Part shown: positions 25,145 through 34,236 of the stretch, piece after piece | Position numbering within the stretch: position 1 is the stretch's first letter | Layout of the letters: each line of letters opens with the position of its first letter | Assembly: GCA_965223835.1 (NCBI GenBank) | Contig: OZ245023.1 | Span: 248,001 to 312,000, forward strand | From: CAVYXZ01 sp965223835 | GTDB lineage: Bacteria; Chloroflexota; Anaerolineae; Aggregatilineales; Phototrophicaceae | Reading direction: 5' to 3' | Length of the DNA: 64,000 bases | The notes under the pieces: model-generated | What the model was told of the DNA's origin: nothing | The model's input: the letters and a program-made list of their open reading frames with translations, nothing else | Databases searched by the model: none | Made by a program: the position numbers and the translations under genes

Positions 25145-25352
25145 GGTTCCTCCAGAATAGATTCAAATAGATTAGTGAATGCCATGTGGTCATTCGATTA
25201 TCTATACGCTGCAATTAGGCCAATTAGATTGCAGACCAAGTAGCAATTTGAAAAGCCGTCATGCGGCGGCGTAACAGAAGCCAGTTGGTTGACACCAGCC
25301 CGGCGCGATGGTAAGTTGACTGCCAGCAAACACCGATGGCGAAAGGCATGGT

Positions 25353-26765
25353 ATGACGCCCCCCCGCTCATTTACGGCCAACGTCAACCGCATGGTTGAT
25401 GCCGCGTTTCAGCACCTGGATTTAGCGCCAGGCCTGGCAGACCAGATCCGCGCCTGCAATAGTGTCCTGGAAGTACAGTTCCCGGTGCAAATGGACGACG
25501 GCAGCTACCGCGTGTTCACGGGCTGGCGGGCCGTCCATAGCGATCATCGGCTGCCGGTCAAAGGCGGGTTACGGTTTGCGCCCCATGTCAACCGGGATGA
25601 AGTCGTGGCGCTGGCAAGCCTGATGACCTATAAGTGTGCCATCGTCAACGTGCCGTATGGTGGCTCAAAGGGTGGCTTGGCAGTCGATCCGCACGAGCAT
25701 AGCCCGGCAGAACTGGAGCGGATTACGCGGCGCTTTGCGCAGGAACTCATTCTCAAGGGCTACATCAACCCCGGCACCAACGTCCCCGCGCCCGATATGG
25801 GCACCGGTGCCCGCGAAATGGCCTGGATTGCCGATACCTATCGCGAGACGAATCCCACTGATGTGAATTATCTGGGCAGTGTCACGGGTAAGCCGGTCCA
25901 CAACGGCGGCATCCGGGGCCGCGAGGAAGCCACCGGGCGCGGCGTCCAATATGCCATCCGTGAGTTTTTTCGCCACCCGACCGATGTGCAACGCGCGGGA
26001 TTAACCGGCCCCCTGAGCAGTATGCGCGTCGTGATTCAGGGCCTGGGCAATGTTGGCTACCATGCCGCCAAGTTCTTGTCCGAAGAGGATGGTGTCACGA
26101 TTGTGGCGATCATTGAACGGTATGGTGCGATCATCAATGACAACGGTCTGAATGTGGAAGCTGTCAAAGCGCATCAAAATGCCACCGGTGGCGTGCAAGA
26201 TTTCCCCGATGCACGTTTTGTGGTGCGCGGTGAATCGGTGCTGACCTACGACTGCGACCTCTTGATTCCCGCCGCCCTGGAAAGTCAGATCACCCAGGAA
26301 AACGCGAATGACATCCAGGCAAAGGTGATTGTCGAAGCGGCCAATGGCCCGGTGACATACCGTGCGCATGAACGGCTGCGCGAACGCGGCGTCACCATCC
26401 TGCCCGATGCCTATGTGAACGCTGGGGGTGTGACCGTTTCGTATTTTGAGTGGATCAAAAACCTGTCACACATCCGCTTTGGCCGGTTGGAACGGCGGCT
26501 GGATGAATGGCGGGTGGGTCGCATAATGGACGCGCTGGAACAAATGACCGGCAAGCAGATTCCGGCGGACTTACGAGCCAATTTGACATTGGAAACCGAT
26601 GAATTGACGCTGGTCCGCTCTGGGTTGGACGATACGATGCGGCTGGCGTACCAGGAAATCCGTGAAGTCCTGCATAGCCACGAGACGATCCCCGACTTCC
26701 GCACTGCCGCTTATGTGGTCGCGCTACAAAAGATCGTCCAGACCTACCAGGATATGGGGATTTAG
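25353..26765 (+). CDS. gdhA: glutamate dehydrogenase (Glu/Leu/Phe/Val family)
   Basis: This 470-residue enzyme interconverts glutamate and 2-oxoglutarate plus ammonia with NAD(P). The substrate lysine is in LPVKGGLRFAPHV, and the catalytic lysine in LMTYKCAIVNVPYGGSKGG. The cofactor domain shows VVIQGLGNVGYHAAKFL and later VEAANGPVT. It is somewhat longer than the usual 410-430 residues because of a C-terminal extension. The symbol is by function; leucine dehydrogenase activity is less likely given the length. Its stop overlaps the convergent cobyric acid synthase gene by four bases. Confidence 0.88.
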   Translation: MTPPRSFTANVNRMVDAAFQHLDLAPGLADQIRACNSVLEVQFPVQMDDGSYRVFTGWRAVHSDHRLPVKGGLRFAPHVNRDEVVALASLMTYKCAIVNVPYGGSKGGLAVDPHEHSPAELERITRRFAQELILKGYINPGTNVPAPDMGTGAREMAWIADTYRETNPTDVNYLGSVTGKPVHNGGIRGREEATGRGVQYAIREFFRHPTDVQRAGLTGPLSSMRVVIQGLGNVGYHAAKFLSEEDGVTIVAIIERYGAIINDNGLNVEAVKAHQNATGGVQDFPDARFVVRGESVLTYDCDLLIPAALESQITQENANDIQAKVIVEAANGPVTYRAHERLRERGVTILPDAYVNAGGVTVSYFEWIKNLSHIRFGRLERRLDEWRVGRIMDALEQMTGKQIPADLRANLTLETDELTLVRSGLDDTMRLAYQEIREVLHSHETIPDFRTAAYVVALQKIVQTYQDMGI

Positions 26766-28255
26766 TTGAGGCCAACAATCGATAACACCGTCTCCAGCGC
26801 GAGCGCCGCTTCCACCTGATCGGCAAGCAGGTCGAAGGCCGTGTTCAGGTTAATATCCACGCCGGGTTGGGTTGGTTGCCAGCCTAAAGATCGCAGCCAC
26901 GCCCGCCGGAGATTGATATTCGCGAACAATCCATGCAAATAGGCACCCCATAAGCAACCATCAGAACTAATTGCCCCATCATGTAGGTCAACCGCCTGAC
27001 CATTGCGCTGCGTGAGATTGAGCCAGGCGGTACCACCGGTCGTCTGGCCCAGGTGAATCTCGTAACCGCTAATCGTCTGTCCCATGATGTCAGTCAGCCA
27101 CCCTGCCCCACTCATCACCTGCGCTGCGGCCTGGTAAGTCGCTTTCTCACTGGTAAAGGTGGTCTCAATCGGCAGCAAACCCAGCCCGGCACACGCTATT
27201 TGCATGGATTCGATCTGCTGCGGATCGCGCACGATCTTCCCCAGCATCTGATAACCACCGCAGATGCCAACGACGGGCACACCCGCTTGAGCCTGTTTAA
27301 TAATCGCCGCCGCCAAACCTGATTCACGCAGCCAGCGCAAGTCCGCCAGCGTGCTCTTTGTGCCAGGGATTATGATCGCGTCCGGTTTGCCCAAAGTGTG
27401 ACCAACATAGCGCACGGTGACGCCGGGTTCCGCCGCCAGTGGATCAAAGTCGTCAAAGTTGGCGATGCGGGGCAAATTGATGACTGCAATATCCAATCCC
27501 CCTTCAGCAGTCGCCGGTCGATTCTGCGGTTCGATGGCAATTGCATCTTCTTCGGGGATTCCATGCCGGTGCAAATAGGGAATCACGCCCAGCACGGGTA
27601 CACCACCGCGTTGTTCGAGGATAGCGACACCTTCATGGAATAATGTGATGTCACCCCGAAATTTATTGACCAGCAACCCACGCACCAATGGGCGGTCATC
27701 CGGTTCCAGCAAATCGAGCGTGCCGAGCAGTTGTGGGAAAATACCACCCCGGTCAATATCCCCCGCCAACAAAACCGGTGCTTGCAAATAACGCGCCACC
27801 GCCATATTCACAATGTCACCCCGCACGAGGTTCAGTTCAACCGGACTCCCCGCACCTTCGATCACGATCAGCTCATACTCGCGGCGGAGGGTGTCCAGCG
27901 CCGACGTCACATTGGCCCACAGCGCGGCCTTGTGTTCATAATAATTTCGCGCCGGGAGCGTTTCCCAGCGGCGACCCATGACGATCACCTGCGATCGCGC
28001 ATCGGCTTCAGGCTTGAGCAGCACCGGGTTCATCTCGACACGGGGTTCCAGCTCTGCCGCCAGCGCCTGCGTATACTGTGCCCGCCCGATCTCGCCGCCA
28101 TCAGCACAGACGGCAGCATTATTGGACATATTCTGCGCTTTGAAGGGCGTCACCCGGATACCCCGCCGCGCAAATATCCGACACAACGCTGTCACCAGCA
28201 GGCTTTTGCCCACTGACGACATCGTGCCCTGAATCATCAACGTTTTGGCGATCAT
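26762..28255 (-). CDS. cobQ: cobyric acid synthase
   Basis: CobQ (CbiP) amidates four side chains of adenosylcobyrinic a,c-diamide using glutamine and ATP in cobalamin synthesis. The 497-residue protein has the P-loop-like start MIQGTMSSVGKSLLVTALCRI, then TPFKAQNMSNN, EGAGSPVELN, DIDRGGIFPQ, and a C-terminal glutamine amidotransferase domain with the nucleophile in VVGICGGYQMLG. Length is normal. ATG 28255 is preferred over GTG 28267. No other cobalamin gene and no B12 riboswitch is visible nearby, so the gene stands alone here. Confidence 0.93.
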   Translation of the reverse strand: MIAKTLMIQGTMSSVGKSLLVTALCRIFARRGIRVTPFKAQNMSNNAAVCADGGEIGRAQYTQALAAELEPRVEMNPVLLKPEADARSQVIVMGRRWETLPARNYYEHKAALWANVTSALDTLRREYELIVIEGAGSPVELNLVRGDIVNMAVARYLQAPVLLAGDIDRGGIFPQLLGTLDLLEPDDRPLVRGLLVNKFRGDITLFHEGVAILEQRGGVPVLGVIPYLHRHGIPEEDAIAIEPQNRPATAEGGLDIAVINLPRIANFDDFDPLAAEPGVTVRYVGHTLGKPDAIIIPGTKSTLADLRWLRESGLAAAIIKQAQAGVPVVGICGGYQMLGKIVRDPQQIESMQIACAGLGLLPIETTFTSEKATYQAAAQVMSGAGWLTDIMGQTISGYEIHLGQTTGGTAWLNLTQRNGQAVDLHDGAISSDGCLWGAYLHGLFANINLRRAWLRSLGWQPTQPGVDINLNTAFDLLADQVEAALALETVLSIVGLN

Positions 28256-28295
28256 TGCAGTTTCCACAAATTACCATGCTATTGTAACAAGCTGA

Positions 28296-28517
28296 AGTGA
28301 GAACGGTGTCTACAAATTCTTAGCGGATTTCCGCTACTCGGCTTACCGTGCAGGAGTACAAGATCGCGCCAGCCCCGCTTGCGGCATTGGGTATATATGT
28401 GTCGCTGATTGGTCGAAGGATTATGAAAGCGGCGATCATCTCTGTGTAGAGATCTTACACGGTCTGGCCCGTGTCTATGATTGGCCGGATTATTTTTACT
28501 ACCTGGATAAGCAGTAA
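28296..28517 (+). pseudogene. start-less coding remnant, 73 codons
   Basis: The frame from 28296 to the TAA at 28515-28517 is open for 73 codons and reads like protein: GIGYICVADWSKDYESG, then HLCVEILHGLARVYDWPDYF. There is a stop just before it and no ATG, GTG or TTG suited to start it, so it looks like the end of a lost gene. I do not recognise the family. The region lies between cobQ and the AlkZ-like gene, both on the other strand. Confidence 0.35.
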
Positions 28518-28550
28518 GGTTAATAACCGCGTGGGAAGTTCGTGGTCAAG

Positions 28551-29798
28551 TCACCGGTTCAGGCGTTTTCGGAGCAGCGATTCGTTAATCGCGCTGGCAT
28601 CCAGCGTATCCGCCCCCAGAAACGTGACGAAGCGGGTAAACCCCCGCGCCAATGCCTCCGCAAAGGCTTCGTCGTTTCCGAGTTTTTCATCCTCCAACCA
28701 GAAGCCGAGGATGATATAGGTGTTCGTCGTTCGGTCCAGTTTGCTGTCAAAGCGGGCCACCAATTGGTCGCCCCACAGAATCGGCAGCGTGTAATAGCCG
28801 TATTTGCGCTTGTCGACCGGTTTATAGACCTCCCACACATAATCGAAATCGAAGACCACTTTGGCACGGCCCCGTGCGCTGACTTGATCGAGCGGGGCGA
28901 GAAAGGTCACTTCTTCGGTCGTGGTGGTATCCAGCGGTTCCCAGGCTGCGGGTATTCGCCCGACGTTCAATTCAGTGAGTAGCTCAACATCACGGCTGAG
29001 CGCATAGTGGCTGTACTTCCAGCCCTCGACCTTGACTTCGATAATGTCGCCATCAGCCAGGAGTGTCTCGCGCCACTGTTTGACCTGGTTTAACGGTACC
29101 CCGCGATGATAGGCATCAGCCGACCGACTCAGGCGAGACAGACCGGAAAAACTGATGTCCTTCTTCATCAGGAAACGATCAGTTTCGGCGGCGTCATGTT
29201 CGTAAATGAGATCCGTCGGCGCGACGGCTTCTGTCAGGGCATAGACGCGTTCGAACTTTTCGCGATGATGCGTCATCACCTCGCCCGTGCGCCACAAATA
29301 ATACAGCGCCAGTGAGCTATCCTTGCGCCCGCGATAACTCTGGGTTCGGGTGCGTTTGGCGGCCTTGAAGTCACGATTGCTTACTGTGCCGCGCTCCTGC
29401 AAGATCGACCGCATTTCGGCTACAGCCGCCGCGTGTTCGTGCCCCATCTGGCGGATGCGGGAGTCCCCATTGGAATCACCTTCGCGCTCCCGGCGCATCA
29501 CCACCCGCCAGTAGGGTAGCTCATCCATGGGACGCGTCGCCAGCCAGCCACCCCAATCAAAGAACTGGCGCTGCGCATAGGTCACATCTTCCCACAGGCC
29601 CGGCGTGTAATCGAGCACGCGACTGTGCAGCTTGATGTCATGACTGCGGGCGATGATCTGTAGCGGGTCGAGTTGCAAATACTCCATCTCACGCATGGCC
29701 TGGGCGGTACCATCAATGCCCTGCCAGCGCCGACCAGGCCACAAGCCCTGCTTACCCAGAATAAAGCGTCGGGCGACATCAAGATCAATGGTTAGCAT
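28551..29798 (-). CDS. AlkZ/YcaQ-like DNA glycosylase (winged-helix)
   Basis: This 415-residue protein belongs to the winged-helix AlkZ/YcaQ family of monofunctional DNA glycosylases, which remove bulky or crosslinked alkyl bases. The catalytic QxD motif is present as LQLDPLQII (Gln42, Asp44). Other family marks are VTYAQRQFFDWGGW, a winged-helix segment with RTGEVMTHHREKF, and VFDFDYVWEVYKPVDKRKYGYYTLPIL near the end. It would act on chromosomal DNA. The start at 29798 fits the family N terminus. No repair genes are adjacent. Confidence 0.86.
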   Translation of the reverse strand: MLTIDLDVARRFILGKQGLWPGRRWQGIDGTAQAMREMEYLQLDPLQIIARSHDIKLHSRVLDYTPGLWEDVTYAQRQFFDWGGWLATRPMDELPYWRVVMRREREGDSNGDSRIRQMGHEHAAAVAEMRSILQERGTVSNRDFKAAKRTRTQSYRGRKDSSLALYYLWRTGEVMTHHREKFERVYALTEAVAPTDLIYEHDAAETDRFLMKKDISFSGLSRLSRSADAYHRGVPLNQVKQWRETLLADGDIIEVKVEGWKYSHYALSRDVELLTELNVGRIPAAWEPLDTTTTEEVTFLAPLDQVSARGRAKVVFDFDYVWEVYKPVDKRKYGYYTLPILWGDQLVARFDSKLDRTTNTYIILGFWLEDEKLGNDEAFAEALARGFTRFVTFLGADTLDASAINESLLRKRLNR

Positions 29799-29986
29799 GT
29801 TGCCTGCCGGGATAATGTCTGGTTAGAACGCTGATTTTCATTTGGTCTTGTCCTGTGGCATTATAAAACACCTCGATTATAGAACGTTTGTTTCGTTTGT
29901 CAATCGATTGCACTGCCCATTTTTCCAGTGGACAGGGTTACGTTTGCATCCTTATACTCAGGCAAAGTTTAATGGGAGAAAATGTG

Positions 29987-30604
29987 ATGAACATCGGGAT
30001 TCTGGGTGCGGGCAATGTCGGTAGTGCGCTGGGACGCGGCTGGGCCAAAGAAGGTCACGCGATCATGTTCAGTTCGCGTAATCCACAGAGTGAGAAAATG
30101 CAGTCGCTAATTGGCGACATCGGTGCCAATGCGCAGGCCGGAACGGTGGCCGATACGGTCGCGTTCGGCACGGTGATTGTCGTCGCCATTGGCTGGGATG
30201 CACTGCCGGACTTGCTGCGTAGCGTGCACGATTGGTCGGGCAAGATCATTATTGATGCCACCAATCGGTTTGGACCGGGTCCCGCGGGCAGCGTCGGATC
30301 AGCAGCGGAAGACATCGCCCACATCACCGGTGCGCCCGTTGTCAAAGCGTTCAACACCATTGGTGCCGAGAATATGGACCATCCTGATTTTGGCGATCAA
30401 GTCCCGACAATGTTTATCGCCGGTGATGATGCGGCAGCTAAAAGTACGGTAAAGACTCTGACTGAAGCGCTGGGCTTTGAAGTCGTCGATGCCGGTCCGT
30501 TGAGTAATGCGGCGATGTTAGAAGAACTAGTCAAGCTGTGGATTGCGCTGGCACGTGGTGGCTATGGGCGGCGCATTGCCTTTAAGCTGCTGCGGGCTGA
30601 ATGA
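29987..30604 (+). CDS. NADPH-F420 reductase-like dinucleotide-binding protein
   Basis: This 205-residue protein has the Rossmann start MNIGILGAGNVGSALGRGWAKEGH with an SSRN segment for NADP phosphate, then DTVAFGTVIVVAIGW, IIDATNRFGPGP, and KAFNTIGAENM. This set matches the family of F420H2:NADP oxidoreductases and related reductases. Proof of F420 use needs biochemistry; the LLM enzymes in the window would fit. ATG 29987 has GGGAG eight bases upstream; a 33-codon upstream open stretch is not family-like. Confidence 0.82.
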   Translation: MNIGILGAGNVGSALGRGWAKEGHAIMFSSRNPQSEKMQSLIGDIGANAQAGTVADTVAFGTVIVVAIGWDALPDLLRSVHDWSGKIIIDATNRFGPGPAGSVGSAAEDIAHITGAPVVKAFNTIGAENMDHPDFGDQVPTMFIAGDDAAAKSTVKTLTEALGFEVVDAGPLSNAAMLEELVKLWIALARGGYGRRIAFKLLRAE

Positions 30605-30639
30605 TGTCACGCACGAATCTTCCCAGACACTGAATCTAC

Positions 30640-30667
30640 TTGACAATGTATAGCAATATACTATACA
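30640..30667 (+). promoter_or_regulatory. promoter of the RHH gene
   Basis: TTGACA (30640-30645) is a perfect -35. TATACA at 30662-30667 follows a 16-base spacer. The start codon of the ribbon-helix-helix gene is about 50 bases downstream. The spacer and -10 are covered by the inverted repeat at 30645-30669, so a bound repressor would block the promoter. Confidence 0.65.
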
Positions 30668-30679
30668 TTATATAGCAAT
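30645..30679. promoter_or_regulatory. operator: inverted repeat plus direct repeats
   Basis: AATGTATAG (30645-30653) and CTATACATT (30661-30669) form a perfect 9-base inverted repeat with a 7-base spacer. TATAGCAAT occurs directly repeated at 30649-30657 and 30671-30679, 22 bases apart, about two helical turns. This is the layout used by ribbon-helix-helix repressors, which bind as dimers side by side on one face. Autoregulation of the gene at 30716 is the simplest reading. Confidence 0.65.
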
Positions 30680-30715
30680 GTCAGCATTTGTCTGATTTTC
30701 TGGGGAGGTCGTATT

Positions 30716-30937
30716 ATGTCCCAACAATTTAATGTGCGGTTGCCGGAGTACACGCTCGACCAGATCAACGCCATCAGTGATACGCGAGGTCTTACCAAAA
30801 CCCAGGTGGTGATTCTGGCAATTGATCGCCTCAATCTGGCATTAGCAGCTCAAGATGAAGAAGCGCAGCACGATGTTCAGCGCCTGAAAACGACGGCTCG
30901 CATTGCACCTCATGTTGATCTGGGTTCAGATGATTGA
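30716..30937 (+). CDS. ribbon-helix-helix (CopG-like) DNA-binding protein
   Basis: This 73-residue protein starts with the ribbon strand QQFNVRLPEYTLDQINAI and continues with the helix pair GLTKTQVVILAIDRLNLAL, the pattern of CopG/Arc-type regulators. The C terminus is acidic and probably disordered, as in antitoxins. There is no toxin gene next to it: the next gene is a membrane glycosyltransferase. It most likely represses its own promoter through the repeats at 30645-30679. Confidence 0.78.
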   Translation: MSQQFNVRLPEYTLDQINAISDTRGLTKTQVVILAIDRLNLALAAQDEEAQHDVQRLKTTARIAPHVDLGSDD

Positions 30938-31041
30938 GCGGAATGCGAACCGTCCCGTTCCCGACATACCGCTCTCAAGGTAATGGCACGACCGAACCAC
31001 TATATAATGATAGGGATACGCTGCTGATGATTTAAGGTGCC

Positions 31042-32526
31042 ATGACTCATATCCTGCCGTCCGACCAGTCGTCTCGCCGGGTCCTTTACGCGATTATCGT
31101 GCTCAGCCTGTTAGGCGTTCTGCTGAAGTTCGCTGCCGCTGCGCCGGTCTGGCTGCACTATGATGAGAATTATTATCTCAACATCGGCCAGAACTTCGTT
31201 GATCGCGGCGAATTGACACCATATATGTGGCGGCTGGACAGTAACACCAATATCGTCGCCGGTAGTGGCTCCGGCTATGGCATTTACCTGCTGGTGGGCT
31301 GGATGAAGCTGGTGGGTGTGACGCTGGTGAACGCCCGTTTGTTAATGATCGGCCTCAACCTGCTGACTGCTGTTGTCATGTATTTTGTAGCGCAAAAATG
31401 GTGGGAGAGCCGGGCCGCCGGAGTCGCTGCGCTGGTGTTTACCCTCGTCAGCACGAGTCCAGTCTACAGCTTTATCGTACGCATGGATGCGCCCGGTATG
31501 TTGGCCTATAGCCTCGTCTTATTGCTGCATATCCACGCGGTTCGTGAGCACAAACCCTGGCTACACGTTACTACCGGGGTGGCGGTGGTCCTGTCCGCTG
31601 AATTTCATATCATCGGCATCGTGTATGGCGTTGCGCTGAGCGTCTGGTACGCAATTACGTTTTTCAATGCGATCCGAGTCGAACGGCGGTTGACTTTGAA
31701 TACCGGTCCCGTTTACTTTGGTCTGGGTGGTCTGGTCGCGGGCAGCCTGTACATCATGGTACATATCTTGCCCGACCCAGCCGCCTACTTTTCGATTCCG
31801 TCATCATGTTTTCAATGCGATCCATCATCATTTAACGAGTTGATCCGCTATGCCCGTTTGCTTTTGCTGCGCCCGGTGGAGTTTTTTTTACTGTTTCTGA
31901 CGGTCATAACGGCGCTATACCGGCATCGCCCGGCTGATCGGCATTTCCTGATTCTCATCATCACGTGGTTGATTGCGCTCCCATTAACCGGGGTGCCGCC
32001 GTTCACCCACTATACCTATCATTTCTGGCCGTTGTTGGCGATTGGAACGGCGGGTTTTCTCATGCGTGGCCTGCAGCCGACTGGACGCCTGCGCCCCTGG
32101 CGCACCGGCCTGGGGATTGGTCTGGCGGTGGTGTCGCTGGTGTTTAATGCTGGCGCTCACCTCGCTGAATTTCAGCCCTTTGAGTTGCGTAAGCCGATTG
32201 CCGAAACGGCGGCGATGGCGGCGGTGCGGGCAGCGGTGCCAGTTGATGTCGTAGTGATGGGTGATGTCGGCCTCTATTATTATCTATCTGATTATCACAA
32301 TTTCATGAGCTACCGCGATACCGATGAGCATGGCGCAACACAACGCGGCGAAACCCAGCTTGAATACTGGCAGCGGGAACAACCGCTGGTCATTATCGGT
32401 GACTATCGCGCGGACGACCCGGAATTGGATCAGTATATGTCGGAGTTGGACTTCGCTGAAGCGTATCCCGATGTGTGGGTTGCGGCCAGCCTGCGCGACC
32501 AACTCGACTTGAATGCAGAAGGATAA
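31042..32526 (+). CDS. GT39/PMT-like membrane glycosyltransferase
   Basis: This 494-residue protein has about ten membrane segments, the first at about 15-35. After it comes LHYDENYYLNIGQNFV, which carries the Asp-Glu pair typical of GT-C enzymes such as protein mannosyl- and arabinosyltransferases. They use polyprenyl-phosphate sugars and transfer to an outer-face acceptor. A C-terminal soluble part holds a duplicated Tyr-rich stretch (LYYYLSDYHNFMSY). The GT2-methyltransferase fusion starts six bases after its stop, so the two form a transcription unit for envelope glycosylation. Confidence 0.8.
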   Translation: MTHILPSDQSSRRVLYAIIVLSLLGVLLKFAAAAPVWLHYDENYYLNIGQNFVDRGELTPYMWRLDSNTNIVAGSGSGYGIYLLVGWMKLVGVTLVNARLLMIGLNLLTAVVMYFVAQKWWESRAAGVAALVFTLVSTSPVYSFIVRMDAPGMLAYSLVLLLHIHAVREHKPWLHVTTGVAVVLSAEFHIIGIVYGVALSVWYAITFFNAIRVERRLTLNTGPVYFGLGGLVAGSLYIMVHILPDPAAYFSIPSSCFQCDPSSFNELIRYARLLLLRPVEFFLLFLTVITALYRHRPADRHFLILIITWLIALPLTGVPPFTHYTYHFWPLLAIGTAGFLMRGLQPTGRLRPWRTGLGIGLAVVSLVFNAGAHLAEFQPFELRKPIAETAAMAAVRAAVPVDVVVMGDVGLYYYLSDYHNFMSYRDTDEHGATQRGETQLEYWQREQPLVIIGDYRADDPELDQYMSELDFAEAYPDVWVAASLRDQLDLNAEG

Positions 32527-32532
32527 CCCATC

Positions 32533-34029
32533 ATGAGCAAACAACGCGTGCTGATATTCGTTGTCAGCTATAACGCTGCGGCCTTCATCGCGAGTGTATT
32601 GGACCGTGTACCGGAGACCGTCTGGGATAACCCCGACTATGACCTGGAAGTGCTGGTGATTGACGACCAGTCGCAAGACCAGACGTTTGAGCGGGCCAAC
32701 GACTACATTGCCGCCCATCCTGACCGCCAGATTAAGATTCTCTACAGTCCCGTCAATCAGGGCTATGGCGGTAATCAGAAACTGGGCTATCACTACGCGA
32801 TTGAGCAGGGTTTTGATGCAGTGGTTCTGCTGCATGGCGATGGTCAATATGCACCCGAATTTCTGGACAACATGATTCGCCCGATTATCAACGACGAGGC
32901 AGATGTGGTGTTCGGGTCGCGGATGCTCAATCGGATGGACGCCCTCAAGGGGAAGATGCCGCTATATAAGTGGGTTGGCAACCAGATTTTGACGTTCTGC
33001 CAGAACAAACTGCTGGGCAGTCATCTCTCTGAATTTCATTCCGGCTACCGCGCCTACAGCACCAGTGCGCTTAACAGTGTGCCGTTCAAGTTTAATTCCA
33101 GTTACTTCGACTTCGACACCGACATCATCATCCAGATGCTGGATTCGGGGCAGCGCATTATGGAGATTCCGATCCCAACCTACTATGGTGATGAAATCTC
33201 GCACGTCAACGGCTGGCGCTATGGCCTGCTGATTTTGCTGACAACCCTGCGCTCACGGGCGGTGCCGCTGGGATTGTTGTATGATCCGCGTTTCGATTAC
33301 GACGATACCAACGAGTATTATACGCTGAAGCTCGGCTATCCCAGTTCGCACCAATTCGCGCTCGACCGGGTTACTGACGGGATGCAGATCCTTGATCTCG
33401 GTTCGGGGCCGGGTTACATGACCAAAGCCCTGCACGACCAGGGGGCGCAGGTAATCTCGGTCGATCGCTATATTCACCCAATGGCGGAACTCTATTCCCA
33501 GCAAACGCTCCAATCCGAAGTTGAAGATTTTGACCTGGATGTCGAGAAGCTTGACCTGATTCTGATGCTGGACATCATCGAGCACATCCATGACCCGGAA
33601 GCGTTCCTACTCAAATTGCGTCGCCAGTATGCGCGTCATGACCCGCCAAAATTGATTATCACAACGGGCAATGTGGCGTTTGCCGTCGTGCGCTTGATGC
33701 TCCTGTTGGGCCAGTTCAACTATGGTAAGAAGGGGATTCTGGACCGCGATCACCGCCGCTTGTTCACCTTTGGCAGCATGGCGCGGACGTTGAAAGCCAC
33801 CGGCTACGACATCCTCGAAGTCCATGCCATCCCCGCGCCCTATCCGCTGGCTGTGGGCGATAATGGGTTGTCGCGCACATTATTGAAACTTAATCAGGCC
33901 TTCAATCGCGTTTTCCGGGGTCTCGGTGCCTACCAGATGGCGTTCGTGGTGCGTCCGCGTCCGACGATTGACCACTTGCTGGCGAATGCCCACGATGCGA
34001 GTGAACAGCGATTGGCGGAGCGCGCATAA
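32533..34029 (+). CDS. bifunctional GT2 glycosyltransferase-SAM methyltransferase
   Basis: This 498-residue cytoplasmic protein joins two enzymes. Residues about 1-240 are a family-2 glycosyltransferase: LIFVVSYNAAAFIASVLDRVP, VLVIDDQSQDQT, LLHGDGQYAPE as the metal-binding motif, and SRMLNRMDALKG, of the dolichyl-phosphate mannosyltransferase-like type. Residues about 275-480 are a class I methyltransferase: ILDLGSGPGYMTKAL, VISVDRYIHPM, and LILMLDIIEHIHDP. Together they probably build and methylate a glycolipid or sugar carrier. The gene follows the GT39-like gene closely. Confidence 0.9.
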   Translation: MSKQRVLIFVVSYNAAAFIASVLDRVPETVWDNPDYDLEVLVIDDQSQDQTFERANDYIAAHPDRQIKILYSPVNQGYGGNQKLGYHYAIEQGFDAVVLLHGDGQYAPEFLDNMIRPIINDEADVVFGSRMLNRMDALKGKMPLYKWVGNQILTFCQNKLLGSHLSEFHSGYRAYSTSALNSVPFKFNSSYFDFDTDIIIQMLDSGQRIMEIPIPTYYGDEISHVNGWRYGLLILLTTLRSRAVPLGLLYDPRFDYDDTNEYYTLKLGYPSSHQFALDRVTDGMQILDLGSGPGYMTKALHDQGAQVISVDRYIHPMAELYSQQTLQSEVEDFDLDVEKLDLILMLDIIEHIHDPEAFLLKLRRQYARHDPPKLIITTGNVAFAVVRLMLLLGQFNYGKKGILDRDHRRLFTFGSMARTLKATGYDILEVHAIPAPYPLAVGDNGLSRTLLKLNQAFNRVFRGLGAYQMAFVVRPRPTIDHLLANAHDASEQRLAERA

Positions 34030-34236
34030 GGCTGATTGTTGCTGGCAGCCCATTGAATCATCTTCAATTGCATGATGATAGCCTTGCATTCTTTGCTCAA
34101 CTAAATTTTTTACTTGGTTGGCGCTTCATTCGGTAAGTGACACTTCAAAAATTGAGACAAAATGGTTCGTAGCCGAGACGCGCCAGAAACGGTATGCTCT
34201 TAGCGTATTTTCATTGCATATGCAGGAGCGACCAAC

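Noticed and set aside
28256..28300. Cobalamin riboswitch before cobQ
   Set aside because: The upstream stretch is short and lacks the conserved B12-box elements that I could recognise.
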